NCBI RefSeq assembly: GCF_026339735.1
Contig: NZ_JAPEQG010000001.1
Span: 620,001 to 684,000 of the forward strand
Source of the DNA: Streptomyces sp. NBC_01669
GTDB lineage: Bacteria; Actinomycetota; Actinomycetes; Streptomycetales; Streptomycetaceae
Reading direction: 5' to 3'
DNA: 64,000 nt
Position 1 is the stretch's first letter, and each line of letters opens with the position of its first letter. Positions 54,643 to 63,317 of this stretch are shown one piece after another. The position numbers and the translations under genes were made by a program. The notes below the pieces were generated by a model. It was not told the origin of the DNA. It ran no database searches and was given only the letters and a program-made list of their open reading frames with translations.

Positions 54643-55299
54643 TCAGTCGTCATCGGCCCCCGAGTCCCGGCGCAGCCGGCCGGACCAGCGCGGCTCCACG
54701 CGCTCCCACTCCTGGTCCCAGTGGGCAAGGCTGCGTGTCTCGACGCGGCGGAGCCTGAGGCGGACGACCAATCCGGCGGACAGGGCGACCACGCCCATGG
54801 CACAGGCCCCGGCTGCGGCGGCCTGCACGGCGCGATCTCCACGGGAATGCGGGGCAGCCGAAATCCTGCCCGAGTCATCCACCCACAGCGTGACCGTCCG
54901 GCCCACTGGCGTGTTCGGGGTGACCGCGATGGTGTCCGTGTGAGGTACGGAGGCGGGATACTCCCAGAAGGCCCGAGCCGTTGCTTCCGAAGCCCCCGCA
55001 AACCGGGCAGGGAGTCGGCCTTCGGCCTTGCTGACCGTTGTCGCCGTCACCTGGTGGCGGTGTCGGGCCTCGTGCTGCGCGGTCACGCTGTCGGCGTCCC
55101 AGACTTTGATTCCGACAGCGACGCCGCAGAACACTGCCACAAGCGCAAACACCAAGGAGGCGGCGAGCCAGCGGCTGCAGACACGGTCGGCAGTCCGTTG
55201 CAGCGGATTCCGGCGGCGCTCGAACGGTCGTCGTATGCGGCTTCTGTGCCACTTCCTGGGCCACATGGGCTCGGATCCGGGCGAGTCGGCCTGGAACAT
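54643..55299 (-). CDS. Rv1733c-like two-helix membrane protein
   Basis: The 218-residue protein has membrane helices at about residues 44-66 (WLAASLVFALVAVFCGVAV) and 161-187 (AAAAGACAMGVVALSAGLVV), with a roughly 95-residue external loop containing TPVGRTVTLWVDDSGRI. This is the Rv1733c family pattern. In Mycobacterium tuberculosis Rv1733c is a DosR-regulated protein of unknown function. It is downstream of the frameshifted hsp20 on the same strand. Confidence 0.85.
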   Translation of the reverse strand: MFQADSPGSEPMWPRKWHRSRIRRPFERRRNPLQRTADRVCSRWLAASLVFALVAVFCGVAVGIKVWDADSVTAQHEARHRHQVTATTVSKAEGRLPARFAGASEATARAFWEYPASVPHTDTIAVTPNTPVGRTVTLWVDDSGRISAAPHSRGDRAVQAAAAGACAMGVVALSAGLVVRLRLRRVETRSLAHWDQEWERVEPRWSGRLRRDSGADDD

Positions 55300-55300
55300 G

Positions 55301-55830
55301 TCACGCCTCCGCCCTGTGCCGTCGCCGTCCCCGCACGCAGCGGTGGGTTCGGCACCCGGGAGATGAGCTCTGGTCTGGCCCCCGGAAGAGTGCGGAAGTC
55401 TTCACCCCGGCCCGCTCCCGTGCGGGGTGGACACCGCCTCCGGCGGGTTGCAAGGGCACCCGCACGGTGAGGATGCCGTCCTCGCACGCCTCCTTGACGT
55501 CTTCCGGCGGACTCTCGGCCGGCAGGCGGACGGTGCGCCGGAACGAGCCGTGGCGGAGCTCCGAGTGTTCCTGCTCCGTCTTGCTCCCGGTGTGCTCGGC
55601 GCCGATGGCGAGGGTGTTGCCCTCGACCGGGGTCCGGATTTCTTTCTCGGGGTCCATCCCGGGCAGTTCGGCTCGCAGCGCCCACGCCCGTCCTCGTCGC
55701 TCACCTCGTTCGGGATCGGGTGAACATCGATGATCGGCCGCCACGCCGGGGACCGGGGGAAGCCGACGCCGAACCAGTCCATGAGATCGGGGAAGAGGCC
55801 TTGTCTCCGCTCCATCTGCGTTCCTGACAT
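55301..55830 (-). pseudogene. Frameshifted Hsp20/alpha-crystallin gene
   Basis: The start MSGTQMERRQGLFPDLMDWF and IIDVHPIPNEVSDEDGR are in one frame. RAELPGMDPEKEI, HGSFRRTVRLP and CEDGILTVRVPL, the Hsp20 core, are in the -1 frame. One missing base near 55684-55690 (GGGCG-TGGGCG) restores DGRWALRAELPG. The tail after VPLQPAGGG is unusually long. Near-perfect DosR-like boxes lie 90-125 bases upstream, as for hspX in mycobacteria. A sequencing error is possible. Confidence 0.75.
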
Positions 55831-55919
55831 CGCGTGCTCCACTTCCGGCGCCTCGGGGGCGCCACCGCCACCATCGATGTCCGTCTTCAATTTCGCCCGG
55901 CAGGGCACACTCCCGCTTG

Positions 55920-55953
55920 GGGCCAACGGGCCTCTGCGGGGGCCGTCCGGCCC
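55920..55953. promoter_or_regulatory. Two adjacent DosR/OsdR-like boxes upstream of hsp20
   Basis: GGGCCAACGGGCCT (55920-55933) and GGGCCGTCCGGCCC (55940-55953, pairing at 6 of 7 positions) lie 20 bp apart centre to centre, 90-123 bases before the hsp20 start. Paired boxes two helical turns apart are typical of DosR promoters. Confidence 0.6.
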
Positions 55954-56091
55954 CCTCCTTGCCGGTGAACCTCGGCGGATGCCCACCGTCGTCGTCCCGG
56001 CTTTCGCGATCCATCCCACCGAAATCGGCACGCCGGAGGCCGCCTCATGCCGCCGTCTCCTGTCCGCGGTGCCGCGGCGGGACGGCTGCGG

Positions 56092-56133
56092 ACATGGGCC
56101 GTCGGGTCCCGTCGGAGACCGGACGGCCCATGT
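56092..56133. terminator. 12-bp perfect inverted repeat, terminator or operator
   Basis: ACATGGGCCGTC (56092-56103) and GACGGCCCATGT (56122-56133) pair perfectly with an 18-base loop. The left arm includes GGGCCGTCGGGTCCC, a DosR-box look-alike, so either role is possible. Confidence 0.4.
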
Positions 56134-56196
56134 TCGAACCTTTGGTCGGATCAACCCGTGAGCCGTCGAATCAGCGGCCCCGGCCCGGGAGACGTC

Positions 56197-56316
56197 ATGC
56201 CAGGCAACCCGGACATCGTCGGTGATGTGATGACACGCGGCGTAATCACCGTCCGTGATGTCACCCACCCGGCCCCGGCCCGGAAAGGGCCACCGGTGGT
56301 GGGATCTCAGTCCTGA
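56197..56316 (+). pseudogene. N-terminal CBS fragment
   Basis: The 39-residue frame starts MPGNPDIVGDVMTRGVITVR, as in the CBS-BON proteins, and stops at 56316. It overlaps the end of the GH65 gene by 10 bases. No further CBS sequence follows. Confidence 0.5.
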
Positions 56317-58772
56317 CGTCCCTTCCTGTGACGGCGGGCGGGGCGTCGGCCCGACGGGAGATCGAGCCATCGCACCGTGCCGGGGACGATCATGTGGGTG
56401 TGGCCGCCCAGGACCAGCCGGACGGCTGGGTGGTGCGAGTCCGATATCGCGATCCGGAGCCGCTGCTCCCGTATGCCCAGGTCCACCTCGTGCCCGCGGA
56501 ATCCGATGCGTACCCCGAATTGCGAGAGTTGGGGAAGCGGGGCGGGGGAGAGCCACAGTGCGTCGTCACGCGTCTCCAGCCCGGTCATTCCGCGCTGCAC
56601 GAAATCGAGAGTGCCGGCCATCGCCCCCAGATGGATGCCTTCCGCCGTGGTGCCGCCCTGGATGTCGATCACGTCACCGGTCAGTGCTTCCTCGCAGTAC
56701 GCCCACGCCTCCTCGCGGTGCGCCCGTGCCAGCACCCAGGCATGAACCAGGGAGCTGAGGGTGGAACCGTGGCTCGTACGCGCGAGGTAGTAGTCGACGG
56801 TGGCGCGCCAGGTGTCGTCATCCAGCACATGTCCGAGGCGCTGGAACAGGCCACCGAGTTCTCCCGGGGAGAACAGGTAGCCGAGCATCAGCACATCGGC
56901 CTGTTTGGATGCCTGGTAACGGTTGACCGTGTCGCCCTCCGCCTCAAGGATGCGGTCGAGCCGCCGGATGTCGCCGTAGCGCTTCCGGTAAGCGGCCCAG
57001 TCGAGTTCGTCCAATTCTCCGTATCCGGCGAACTGGCTGATGACACCACGGTGATACGGCACATGCAGCCGACGGGAGACGTCCTCCCAGCGCTCCAGCT
57101 CCGCGGGGTCGAGGCGGATGCGCTCCAGCAGGAGCTTCCTTCGATGTTCGGGCAGGTCGCGACACAGCTCCGTGGCCCGTGCCAGCACCCAGGCCGCCGT
57201 CACGTTCGTGTACGTGTTGTCGTCTATGCCTGCAGTCCCGGCTCCCGGATAGGCGTCGTGGTACTCGTCGGGGCCGACCACACCGCGGATGCGGTACCGG
57301 GCCGACGACGCGTCCCATGCGGCGCTGTCCGCCCAGAACCGGGCGATCTGCAGCAGCATTTCCGCGCCCTTGGAATGCAGGTAATCCGTGTCCGCGGTGG
57401 CCTGGCAGTACTGCCACACGTTGTAGGCGACAGCCGAACCGACGTGGTGCTGCAGACGTGAACGGTCGGGCAGCCAGCGCCCCGAACGGGGATTGAGATG
57501 GATTTCCTGGGTCTCCTCCCGGCCGTCGTCGGCACTCTGCCACGGGTACATGGCCCCGGCCCGTCCCACCTGTTGTGCCGCGCGGCAGGCCGCGGTCAGC
57601 CTCCGGTGGCGGTAGTCCAGAAGTCCCCGGGAAACCTCAGGGAAATGCAGACTCAGGAACCTCAGCACGAAGAGCTCGTCCCAGAAGACATGACCCCGGT
57701 ATGCCTCTCCGTGCAGTCCTCTCGCCGGCACGCCCACATCGAGCTCTGCCGTGTGCGGGGACAGCGTCTGCAGCACGTGGAAGAGGTGAAGTCGCAGAAT
57801 CCTGCCCGCTTCGCCCGGAACCTCGATCCGGGTCCGCTGCCACAGGCCGGCCCACGCCCGATGGTGGGAGGCCAGCAGCTCTGTGAACTCCGGGGCCGTT
57901 CGCACGCCGGCCACGGCAGCCCGCAGCGGGCTGCCGATCGCCGGGTCACGCGACGTGTAGAGCGCCACCGTCTTGTCCACGACGGCGTCGCATTCCGGAT
58001 CCAGCGGCAGCACCAGTGTCTGGAAGACCTTCCGTGGGGTCTGCCGAGGACGGGGACGCCGCCCGGACTCATCGGGCTGCTGCCGCCCAGGACCGCCGGA
58101 CGTGGCCACGATGCGGGAGGCCAGCGCGAAGCCGATGTCCGACTCCACGGTGCGACATCCGAGCCACACCACGTCGTCCTGTTCCGTTCCGGTCGACCAG
58201 CCGGTCAGATGACAGTCCGACAGGTCCCGGTACCGCGCGACACCGGCGTTCCGGATGTCGCCGTCGATCGCCGCCTCCACCTCGACCGCCCCCACCCACC
58301 CGGCCGCGGTGAAAGCCGTGCGCAGGGCGGCGAGATGCGGGTTGCCCATGTGCACCAGACGGCACTGCTCGACATACAGGCGACGGCCTGCCTCGTCCTG
58401 GTAGACGGACCGCCGGGTCAGCGTGCCGCGGCGCAGATCGAGCGTCTGCCGGTGTTCCGCGAGGTGATCGTGGTCCGGTGACAGCCACGGTCCGGGGCCT
58501 GTGCCGGCGGGGCGGATGCGGTAGCGCAGCGGCAGCCAGTTCGGCAGGTTGACCAGGTCGGCGTTCTCCACCTGTCGGCCCCGGACCGATGAGGTCAGCC
58601 GGTCGTAGCAACCCGCGACGTAGGTGCCCGGGTAGTGGGACCTGCTGGTGATGGTCTCGGATGCGGCTCCGCGGGTGGCGAAGTACCCGTTGCCGAGTGT
58701 GCACAGCGCCTCGCGCAGCCGCTCCGCCTCCGGCTCGTACCCCTCGTACAACCACTCCCAGGCCCCCGCCAT
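56307..58772 (-). CDS. Glycoside hydrolase family 65 protein (disaccharide phosphorylase type)
   Basis: The 821-residue protein has the GH65 plan: N-terminal sandwich (CTLGNGYFATRGA), a helical catalytic barrel with the general acid in VVGPDEYHDAYPG, HVFWDELFVL, SRLQHHVGSAVAYN, and a C-terminal domain with QGGTTAEGIHLGAMAGT. Members phosphorolyse or hydrolyse trehalose, maltose or kojibiose. The ATG overlaps the HAD gene stop. The pair resembles the fused HAD-GH65 protein Rv2006 of the M. tuberculosis DosR regulon. Confidence 0.9.
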   Translation of the reverse strand: MAGAWEWLYEGYEPEAERLREALCTLGNGYFATRGAASETITSRSHYPGTYVAGCYDRLTSSVRGRQVENADLVNLPNWLPLRYRIRPAGTGPGPWLSPDHDHLAEHRQTLDLRRGTLTRRSVYQDEAGRRLYVEQCRLVHMGNPHLAALRTAFTAAGWVGAVEVEAAIDGDIRNAGVARYRDLSDCHLTGWSTGTEQDDVVWLGCRTVESDIGFALASRIVATSGGPGRQQPDESGRRPRPRQTPRKVFQTLVLPLDPECDAVVDKTVALYTSRDPAIGSPLRAAVAGVRTAPEFTELLASHHRAWAGLWQRTRIEVPGEAGRILRLHLFHVLQTLSPHTAELDVGVPARGLHGEAYRGHVFWDELFVLRFLSLHFPEVSRGLLDYRHRRLTAACRAAQQVGRAGAMYPWQSADDGREETQEIHLNPRSGRWLPDRSRLQHHVGSAVAYNVWQYCQATADTDYLHSKGAEMLLQIARFWADSAAWDASSARYRIRGVVGPDEYHDAYPGAGTAGIDDNTYTNVTAAWVLARATELCRDLPEHRRKLLLERIRLDPAELERWEDVSRRLHVPYHRGVISQFAGYGELDELDWAAYRKRYGDIRRLDRILEAEGDTVNRYQASKQADVLMLGYLFSPGELGGLFQRLGHVLDDDTWRATVDYYLARTSHGSTLSSLVHAWVLARAHREEAWAYCEEALTGDVIDIQGGTTAEGIHLGAMAGTLDFVQRGMTGLETRDDALWLSPAPLPQLSQFGVRIGFRGHEVDLGIREQRLRIAISDSHHPAVRLVLGGHTHMIVPGTVRWLDLPSGRRPARRHRKGRQD

Positions 58773-59587
58773 CAGTCGTTGCCGATCAGCAGTTCACCGG
58801 GATCGGACACCACGATGTCGGCGCCATGGCGTCGCAGGTCCGCGGCCTTGCCGGGACCGCCTGTCCGGTCCACGCCGACCACAAGTCCGAATCCGCCGCG
58901 GCGGCCGGCCTCGACACCTGCCAGGGAGTCCTCCACCACAGCGGTGTCCGAGACGGGAACGTCGAGGCGCCGCGCCGCCTCGACGAAGAGCGCGGGATCC
59001 GGTTTCCCCGCGAGCCCCAGCCGCCGTGCCTCATTTCCGTCGACCACGGCACCGAACTGCCCGATGAGGCCGGCCCGCGACAGGAGTTCCGTCGCGTGGC
59101 GGGAGGCGGACACGGCAGCACAGGGCATCCGCTCACTGCGCAGTGCGTGAAGGAGACGAACCGTGCCGGGCCAGACATCGACCCGGTGGGTACGCAGCGT
59201 TTCCGTGAACAGCTCGTCCTTGCGTGCGGCCACCGCCCATACCGTCGCCGTGCCGGGCGGGTCGTCCGGGCTGCCATCGGGAAGGTCCAGCCCTCGCGAC
59301 GCGAGGAAGGCCGCCGCACCGTCCTGTCGTGAACGGCCGTCGACGTGGCGGAGATAGTCGTCGACCGGATCGAAGGGCCGCTGTCCTTCCCGCTCCGACA
59401 GACAGGCGTCGAATGCCTTCTTCCAGGCCGCGGCGTGGCTCCGGGCGGAGTCGGTGATCACTCCGTCGGTGTCGAAGACCACGGCCCGCACGGAGTGCAG
59501 GCACGGGGCAGGAGACGGTACGGATGCCATGAACGGGGCGGTCCCTTCGCCAGGGCTTCGTTTCATGGCATCACGATTCCGGGACAC
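58772..59587 (-). CDS. HAD-family phosphatase/beta-phosphoglucomutase-like protein
   Basis: The 271-residue protein has the HAD motifs VVFDTDGVITDSA (nucleophile and acid aspartates), CAAVSASRHA (motif II serine), the lysine of GLAGKPDP and VVEDSLAGVEAG. The cap domain suits beta-phosphoglucomutase or trehalose-6-phosphate-type substrates. It is coupled by ATGA to the GH65 gene and may process the sugar phosphate the GH65 enzyme releases. The GTG at 59587 lacks a clear ribosome site; ATG 59566 or 59530 may be used. Confidence 0.88.
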   Translation of the reverse strand: MSRNRDAMKRSPGEGTAPFMASVPSPAPCLHSVRAVVFDTDGVITDSARSHAAAWKKAFDACLSEREGQRPFDPVDDYLRHVDGRSRQDGAAAFLASRGLDLPDGSPDDPPGTATVWAVAARKDELFTETLRTHRVDVWPGTVRLLHALRSERMPCAAVSASRHATELLSRAGLIGQFGAVVDGNEARRLGLAGKPDPALFVEAARRLDVPVSDTAVVEDSLAGVEAGRRGGFGLVVGVDRTGGPGKAADLRRHGADIVVSDPGELLIGND

Positions 59588-60031
59588 GGGCGCGTCGTGG
59601 ATCTCAGTAGGGCAGAGGCCGCCCGGACGGAGTACGCAGGTCGAGGGGCGGAGGCCCCGAGGGAGGCGGTGGGCGACGGACGATTCTGATGCGGCTCACT
59701 GCCACCACCTCCTGGCGCTCACCGGGTATGTGCCCAGGTGCGTCCTCCACAATCCTGCGGCGGGAGATCAGAGCCCATGGGCCGATCGGTCCCGGACCGC
59801 CCCCGTACGGCCCAAGCGGGCGGGTCGGTGAGCGGATCACCGTGAAAATCACGTGGAATGCCGGTCAACGGGCTGATGCCGTTCAGCGGGTTCGGGTGCG
59901 GCAGACCCCGGGGGTGCCCCATGACCGGGCCTCCCCCCGGAGCCCCGCCTATCGTTCACACCGGACGGTGGGGCACGCGGCCGCGCTGTCACGCGCGGAG
60001 CCGCCATTGCCCGCCAGGGACGGAGGACCCC
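59588..60031. other. Divergent regulatory region with a DosR-like box
   Basis: The 444 bases between the HAD and cNMP-domain genes hold GGGCCGATCGGTCC at 59779-59792 and a GGACGGAGGAC ribosome region at 60018-60028. No gene is supported. Confidence 0.5.
59779..59792. promoter_or_regulatory. DosR/OsdR-like box
   Basis: GGGCCGATCGGTCC pairs at 6 of 7 positions, lying about 190 bases from the HAD start and 240 from the cNMP-domain start. Confidence 0.55.
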
Positions 60032-60490
60032 ATGTCGACGCACAGTCTGCTCGACGCGCTCCCGCCCGAGAGCCGGCAGCGCCTTCTCGACACGGCGGCA
60101 CACGAGGTGCCGCTGGTCCTCGACTCACGCGTCTTCGAGGAGGGCAGGCGGGCCGATCGTTTCTGGATCATCCGCTCCGGCCGGGTCGAGGTCGACCTCC
60201 ATGTGCCCGGCCGCCGCCCGGCGGTCGTCGAGACCCTGGGCCAGGACGACCTGCTGGGCTGGTCCTGGCTCTGCTCCCCGCATGTGTGGCACATGGGTGC
60301 GCACGTGGTCCACGCGGGTCAGGCCCTGGAGTTCGACGCCGCTACCGTCCGCGCGCTGTGCGCGGCCGATGCGGTGCTGGGCCGGGCGGTGTACAAGTAC
60401 GTGGCCGAGACAGTGGCGGAGCGGTTGTACGGAACGCGGAAGAGGTTGCTCCAGCTGTACGGTCCCCAGGCCGACATCGCCGAGGACTGA
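60032..60490 (+). CDS. Stand-alone cyclic-nucleotide-binding-domain protein
   Basis: The 152-residue paralogue of the protein at 41386 has [40 protein letters not shown] and [18 protein letters not shown]. It is a single cNMP fold without DNA-binding domain. The conserved WSWL-x-x-P motif marks a distinct subfamily. GGAGGA precedes the ATG. Confidence 0.87.
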   Translation: MSTHSLLDALPPESRQRLLDTAAHEVPLVLDSRVFEEGRRADRFWIIRSGRVEVDLHVPGRRPAVVETLGQDDLLGWSWLCSPHVWHMGAHVVHAGQALEFDAATVRALCAADAVLGRAVYKYVAETVAERLYGTRKRLLQLYGPQADIAED

Positions 60491-60508
60491 ATGGCCCGGG
60501 TGGTGCAG

Positions 60509-60522
60509 GGGCCGATCGGCTC
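60509..60522. promoter_or_regulatory. DosR/OsdR-like box upstream of the response regulator
   Basis: GGGCCGATCGGCTC pairs at 6 of 7 positions and lies 75 bases before the regulator ATG, suggesting autoregulation. Confidence 0.55.
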
Positions 60523-60596
60523 TGGTGCACCGTCGGCGTGCGGGCCACGATGAACATGGGGCCGGTGGAGAGCCCTGCAGAAGCGAGGTGGGCGCC

Positions 60597-61310
60597 ATGA
60601 GCGGCGAAGCCGCGTTCTCCGCGCAGAATCCGATCCGGGTGTTCCTGCTCGACGACCACGAGGTGGTCAGGCGCGGGGTGCAGGATCTGCTCGACGCGGA
60701 ACCCGACATCGAGGTCGTCGGCGATGCCGGTACGGCCGATCATGCGCTGGCCCGTGGCCCGGCGTTGCGCCCGGATGTCGCGATCCTCGATGTGCGGCTC
60801 CCCGACGGCGACGGAATCAGCGTCTGTCGTGAACTGCGTTCGCGGATGCCGGACCTGGCCTGCCTGATGCTCACCTCGTTCGATGACGACGAAGCGCTGC
60901 TCGACGCCATCATGGCGGGCGCAGCAGGCTACGTGCTCAAGGAGATCAAGGGGTCCGACCTCGTCACAGCCGTCCGCACGCTGGCTTCCGGGCGCTCCAC
61001 CCTCGATCCGGCGACCACCGCACGGTTGATGAACAGCCTGCGCGGAGAGGGTTCCGGCGCCGAGGCCGAGGCCGAGGATGCGCTTTCCACACTGTCTCCA
61101 CGGGAGAAGGACGTACTTGCTCTGATCGGTGAGGGACTGACCAACAGCCAGATCGGCAAACGCCTCTATCTGTCCGAGAAGACGGTCAAGAACCACATTT
61201 CCCGCCTCCTGGCGAAGCTCGGCGTGGAGCGCCGTATTCAGGCAGCCGTGATCGCCGCGCACAGACCGGCACCCTCCTCGCCGCCCTCGGCGAGCGGTCG
61301 CGAGTACTGA
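60597..61310 (+). CDS. osdR: DevR/DosR-like (OsdR-type) NarL-family response regulator
   Basis: The 237-residue regulator has a receiver domain (D19, D20, phosphoacceptor D65 in [11 protein letters not shown], lysine in YVLKEIKG) and a LuxR helix-turn-helix ([20 protein letters not shown], then [20 protein letters not shown]). The K-T-V-K-N recognition helix is that of DosR, which reads GGGAC-type boxes. It is convergent with a DevS-like kinase gene. A DosR-like box lies 75 bases upstream. The symbol is by analogy with Streptomyces coelicolor. Confidence 0.88.
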   Translation: MSGEAAFSAQNPIRVFLLDDHEVVRRGVQDLLDAEPDIEVVGDAGTADHALARGPALRPDVAILDVRLPDGDGISVCRELRSRMPDLACLMLTSFDDDEALLDAIMAGAAGYVLKEIKGSDLVTAVRTLASGRSTLDPATTARLMNSLRGEGSGAEAEAEDALSTLSPREKDVLALIGEGLTNSQIGKRLYLSEKTVKNHISRLLAKLGVERRIQAAVIAAHRPAPSSPPSASGREY

Positions 61311-61344
61311 CGCCGAAACTGCGGCCTGCCGCGCGGTCCACGGA

Positions 61345-63060
61345 TCATGTCAGTCGCAGAGGCACGCGCCACCTCACCCGGGTGCCGCCCTCCGCCGATG
61401 GCTCGACCGTCATGTCACCGCCGAGGTTCTTGGCGCGCTGCGCAAGGTTGTCCAGCCCACTGTGTGCGCCGTCGTGTTCCGGCATGCCCACTCCGTTGTC
61501 GGACACGACCAACGTCAGCGCTCCCTCACCGACCACCATCGAGACGTCCGCCGAGGTCGCCCGGGCATGGCGTGCGACATTGCTGAGCGCTTCGCCGAGC
61601 ACCGCGATCACCTGGTCCGCGGTCTCAGCCGGCACGTCTGTGTCGATGAGCCCTCCCATGCGGAGGGACGGCTGGAAGCCCAGGGCACGTGCGGCCTGCT
61701 CCACCGCGGTCAGCGTGCGGACGCGCAGACCTTGTTCGGCACGGCCCGATTCGCGTGCGCGGAGGCCGAAGATCGTGGACCGGATGATCTTGATGGTCTC
61801 GTCGAGATCGTCCACGGCACGCAGCAGTCGTTCACTGGCCCGGGGATGGTCCACGAACCGCACCACGCTCTGGAGGGTCATACCGGTGGCGAACAGCCGC
61901 TGAATGGCGAGGTCGTGCAGGTCCCGGGCAATCCGGTCCCGGTCCTCCAGCAGGGCGATCTGCTCGGCGGACTCGCGCCGTTCCGTGAGTTCCATCGCCA
62001 GCGCCGCCTGCCCGGCGAACGTCAGCAGGGGCGCGGTCTCCCACTCGGTGAATGCGGGACGCTCCCGTACACGGGCCAGCAGCAGCACCCCCAGGACCCG
62101 TCCCCCCGTCTTCATCGGCACCGCGACAGCCGGACCGAGCCCTGCCCATCGCGGGGGCCCAGCGGTGATCCTCGGATCACACTCGACATCGAGGCTGATG
62201 ATCGGCTCGCCGGCGTGGAGAGCTGAGCCGACGAACGAACCTTCGCGTGGCAGAACCAGTCCGCGGTGCGTGTCGGCGTCCACGCCGGAGGCTATCGCCA
62301 CACGCAGGGCGCCCTCCCCCTCGGGGAGCGCCAGAACACCCAGGTCGGCGGAGAGGATACGGGAGGCATGGTCGACGATCATCTGCAGGACGTACGCCTC
62401 GTCCACCCCGCTCAGCAGACCCTCGACGATCTCGCTGTTGGCCTCCTGCCAACGCTGCCGGTCACACGTCTCCGAATACAGGCGTGCGTTCTCGATGGCG
62501 ACCCCGGCTGCCACAGCGAGGGTGGAGAGCACCGTCTCGTCCTCGGCGTCGAAGGCGCGGCCACCCCGTTTCTCGGTCAGGTACAGGTTGCCGAACACCT
62601 CGTCGCGGACCCGGATGGGCACCCCCAGAAACGAGTGCATGGGGGGATGGTTCGGCGGGAACCCGTGGGACGACCGGTGGTCGGCGAGTTCAGTGAGCCT
62701 CAGGGGCACGGGGTGGCGGATCAGCTCGCCGAGGATGCCGTGCCCCTCGGGCAGCGAGCCGATGGCTTCTCTCTGTTCGTCCGTGATGCCCACGGGCAGA
62801 AACTGTGCAAGGCGGGTCCCCTCGCCGAGCACCCCGAGGGCTCCGTACTCGGCATCGACCACGACGACCGCGGCTTCGACGATCCGGCGCAGCACCTGCG
62901 GCAGATCGAGCCCCCTTCCCACCGACATGACGGCGTCCAGCAGCAGCGCCGCCTCGGCGGGTCCGCGCTTCGAAAGATCGAGGCGTTCCTGGAGGTCGCC
63001 GGGGAGTGTGCCCAGCCGACGGCGTTCCTCGCCGTTGCGGTCAGTGCCCTTGTCGCCCAC
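61345..63060 (-). CDS. osdK: DevS/DosT-like (OsdK-type) GAF-GAF sensor histidine kinase
   Basis: The 571-residue soluble kinase has GAF-A (about residues 55-195), GAF-B (215-360), the HisKA_3 histidine H382 in RDRIARDLHDLAIQRL, the N box GEALSNVARHA and G box SDNGVGMP. H138 in FPPNHPPMHSF lies where DosS/DosT have their heme-ligand histidine, so gas or redox sensing is plausible. It probably phosphorylates the convergent DevR-like regulator 35 bases away. Symbol by analogy. Confidence 0.88.
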   Translation of the reverse strand: MGDKGTDRNGEERRRLGTLPGDLQERLDLSKRGPAEAALLLDAVMSVGRGLDLPQVLRRIVEAAVVVVDAEYGALGVLGEGTRLAQFLPVGITDEQREAIGSLPEGHGILGELIRHPVPLRLTELADHRSSHGFPPNHPPMHSFLGVPIRVRDEVFGNLYLTEKRGGRAFDAEDETVLSTLAVAAGVAIENARLYSETCDRQRWQEANSEIVEGLLSGVDEAYVLQMIVDHASRILSADLGVLALPEGEGALRVAIASGVDADTHRGLVLPREGSFVGSALHAGEPIISLDVECDPRITAGPPRWAGLGPAVAVPMKTGGRVLGVLLLARVRERPAFTEWETAPLLTFAGQAALAMELTERRESAEQIALLEDRDRIARDLHDLAIQRLFATGMTLQSVVRFVDHPRASERLLRAVDDLDETIKIIRSTIFGLRARESGRAEQGLRVRTLTAVEQAARALGFQPSLRMGGLIDTDVPAETADQVIAVLGEALSNVARHARATSADVSMVVGEGALTLVVSDNGVGMPEHDGAHSGLDNLAQRAKNLGGDMTVEPSAEGGTRVRWRVPLRLT

Positions 63061-63231
63061 GGTGCCTCCGCCGTGGCCCGCGCGTCACGGGCGGGCCATA
63101 TGTCCACGGTAACGGCCGAACACCACGCGGCATCCGGTGGAGCGCACCCGAGGGAACACGTCCTGGTACGGAAACCTTCCGGCCGACGCGTCCTGAACGG
63201 CCCCGCCGAGGAGTCCGTCCGGCCCGACCGA

Positions 63232-63245
63232 GGGACGAATGGCCC
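63232..63245. promoter_or_regulatory. DosR/OsdR-like box
   Basis: GGGACGAATGGCCC fits GGGAC-N4-GGCCC most closely of the set. It lies 73 bases before the Acg-like gene and 172 before the kinase start. Confidence 0.55.
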
Positions 63246-63317
63246 ATATCCCCGGGGAGGACGCCCCCTCCATCCTGAAGACGCTCCGACCGATATCCGC
63301 TTCCGGGGAGGCCCCCG

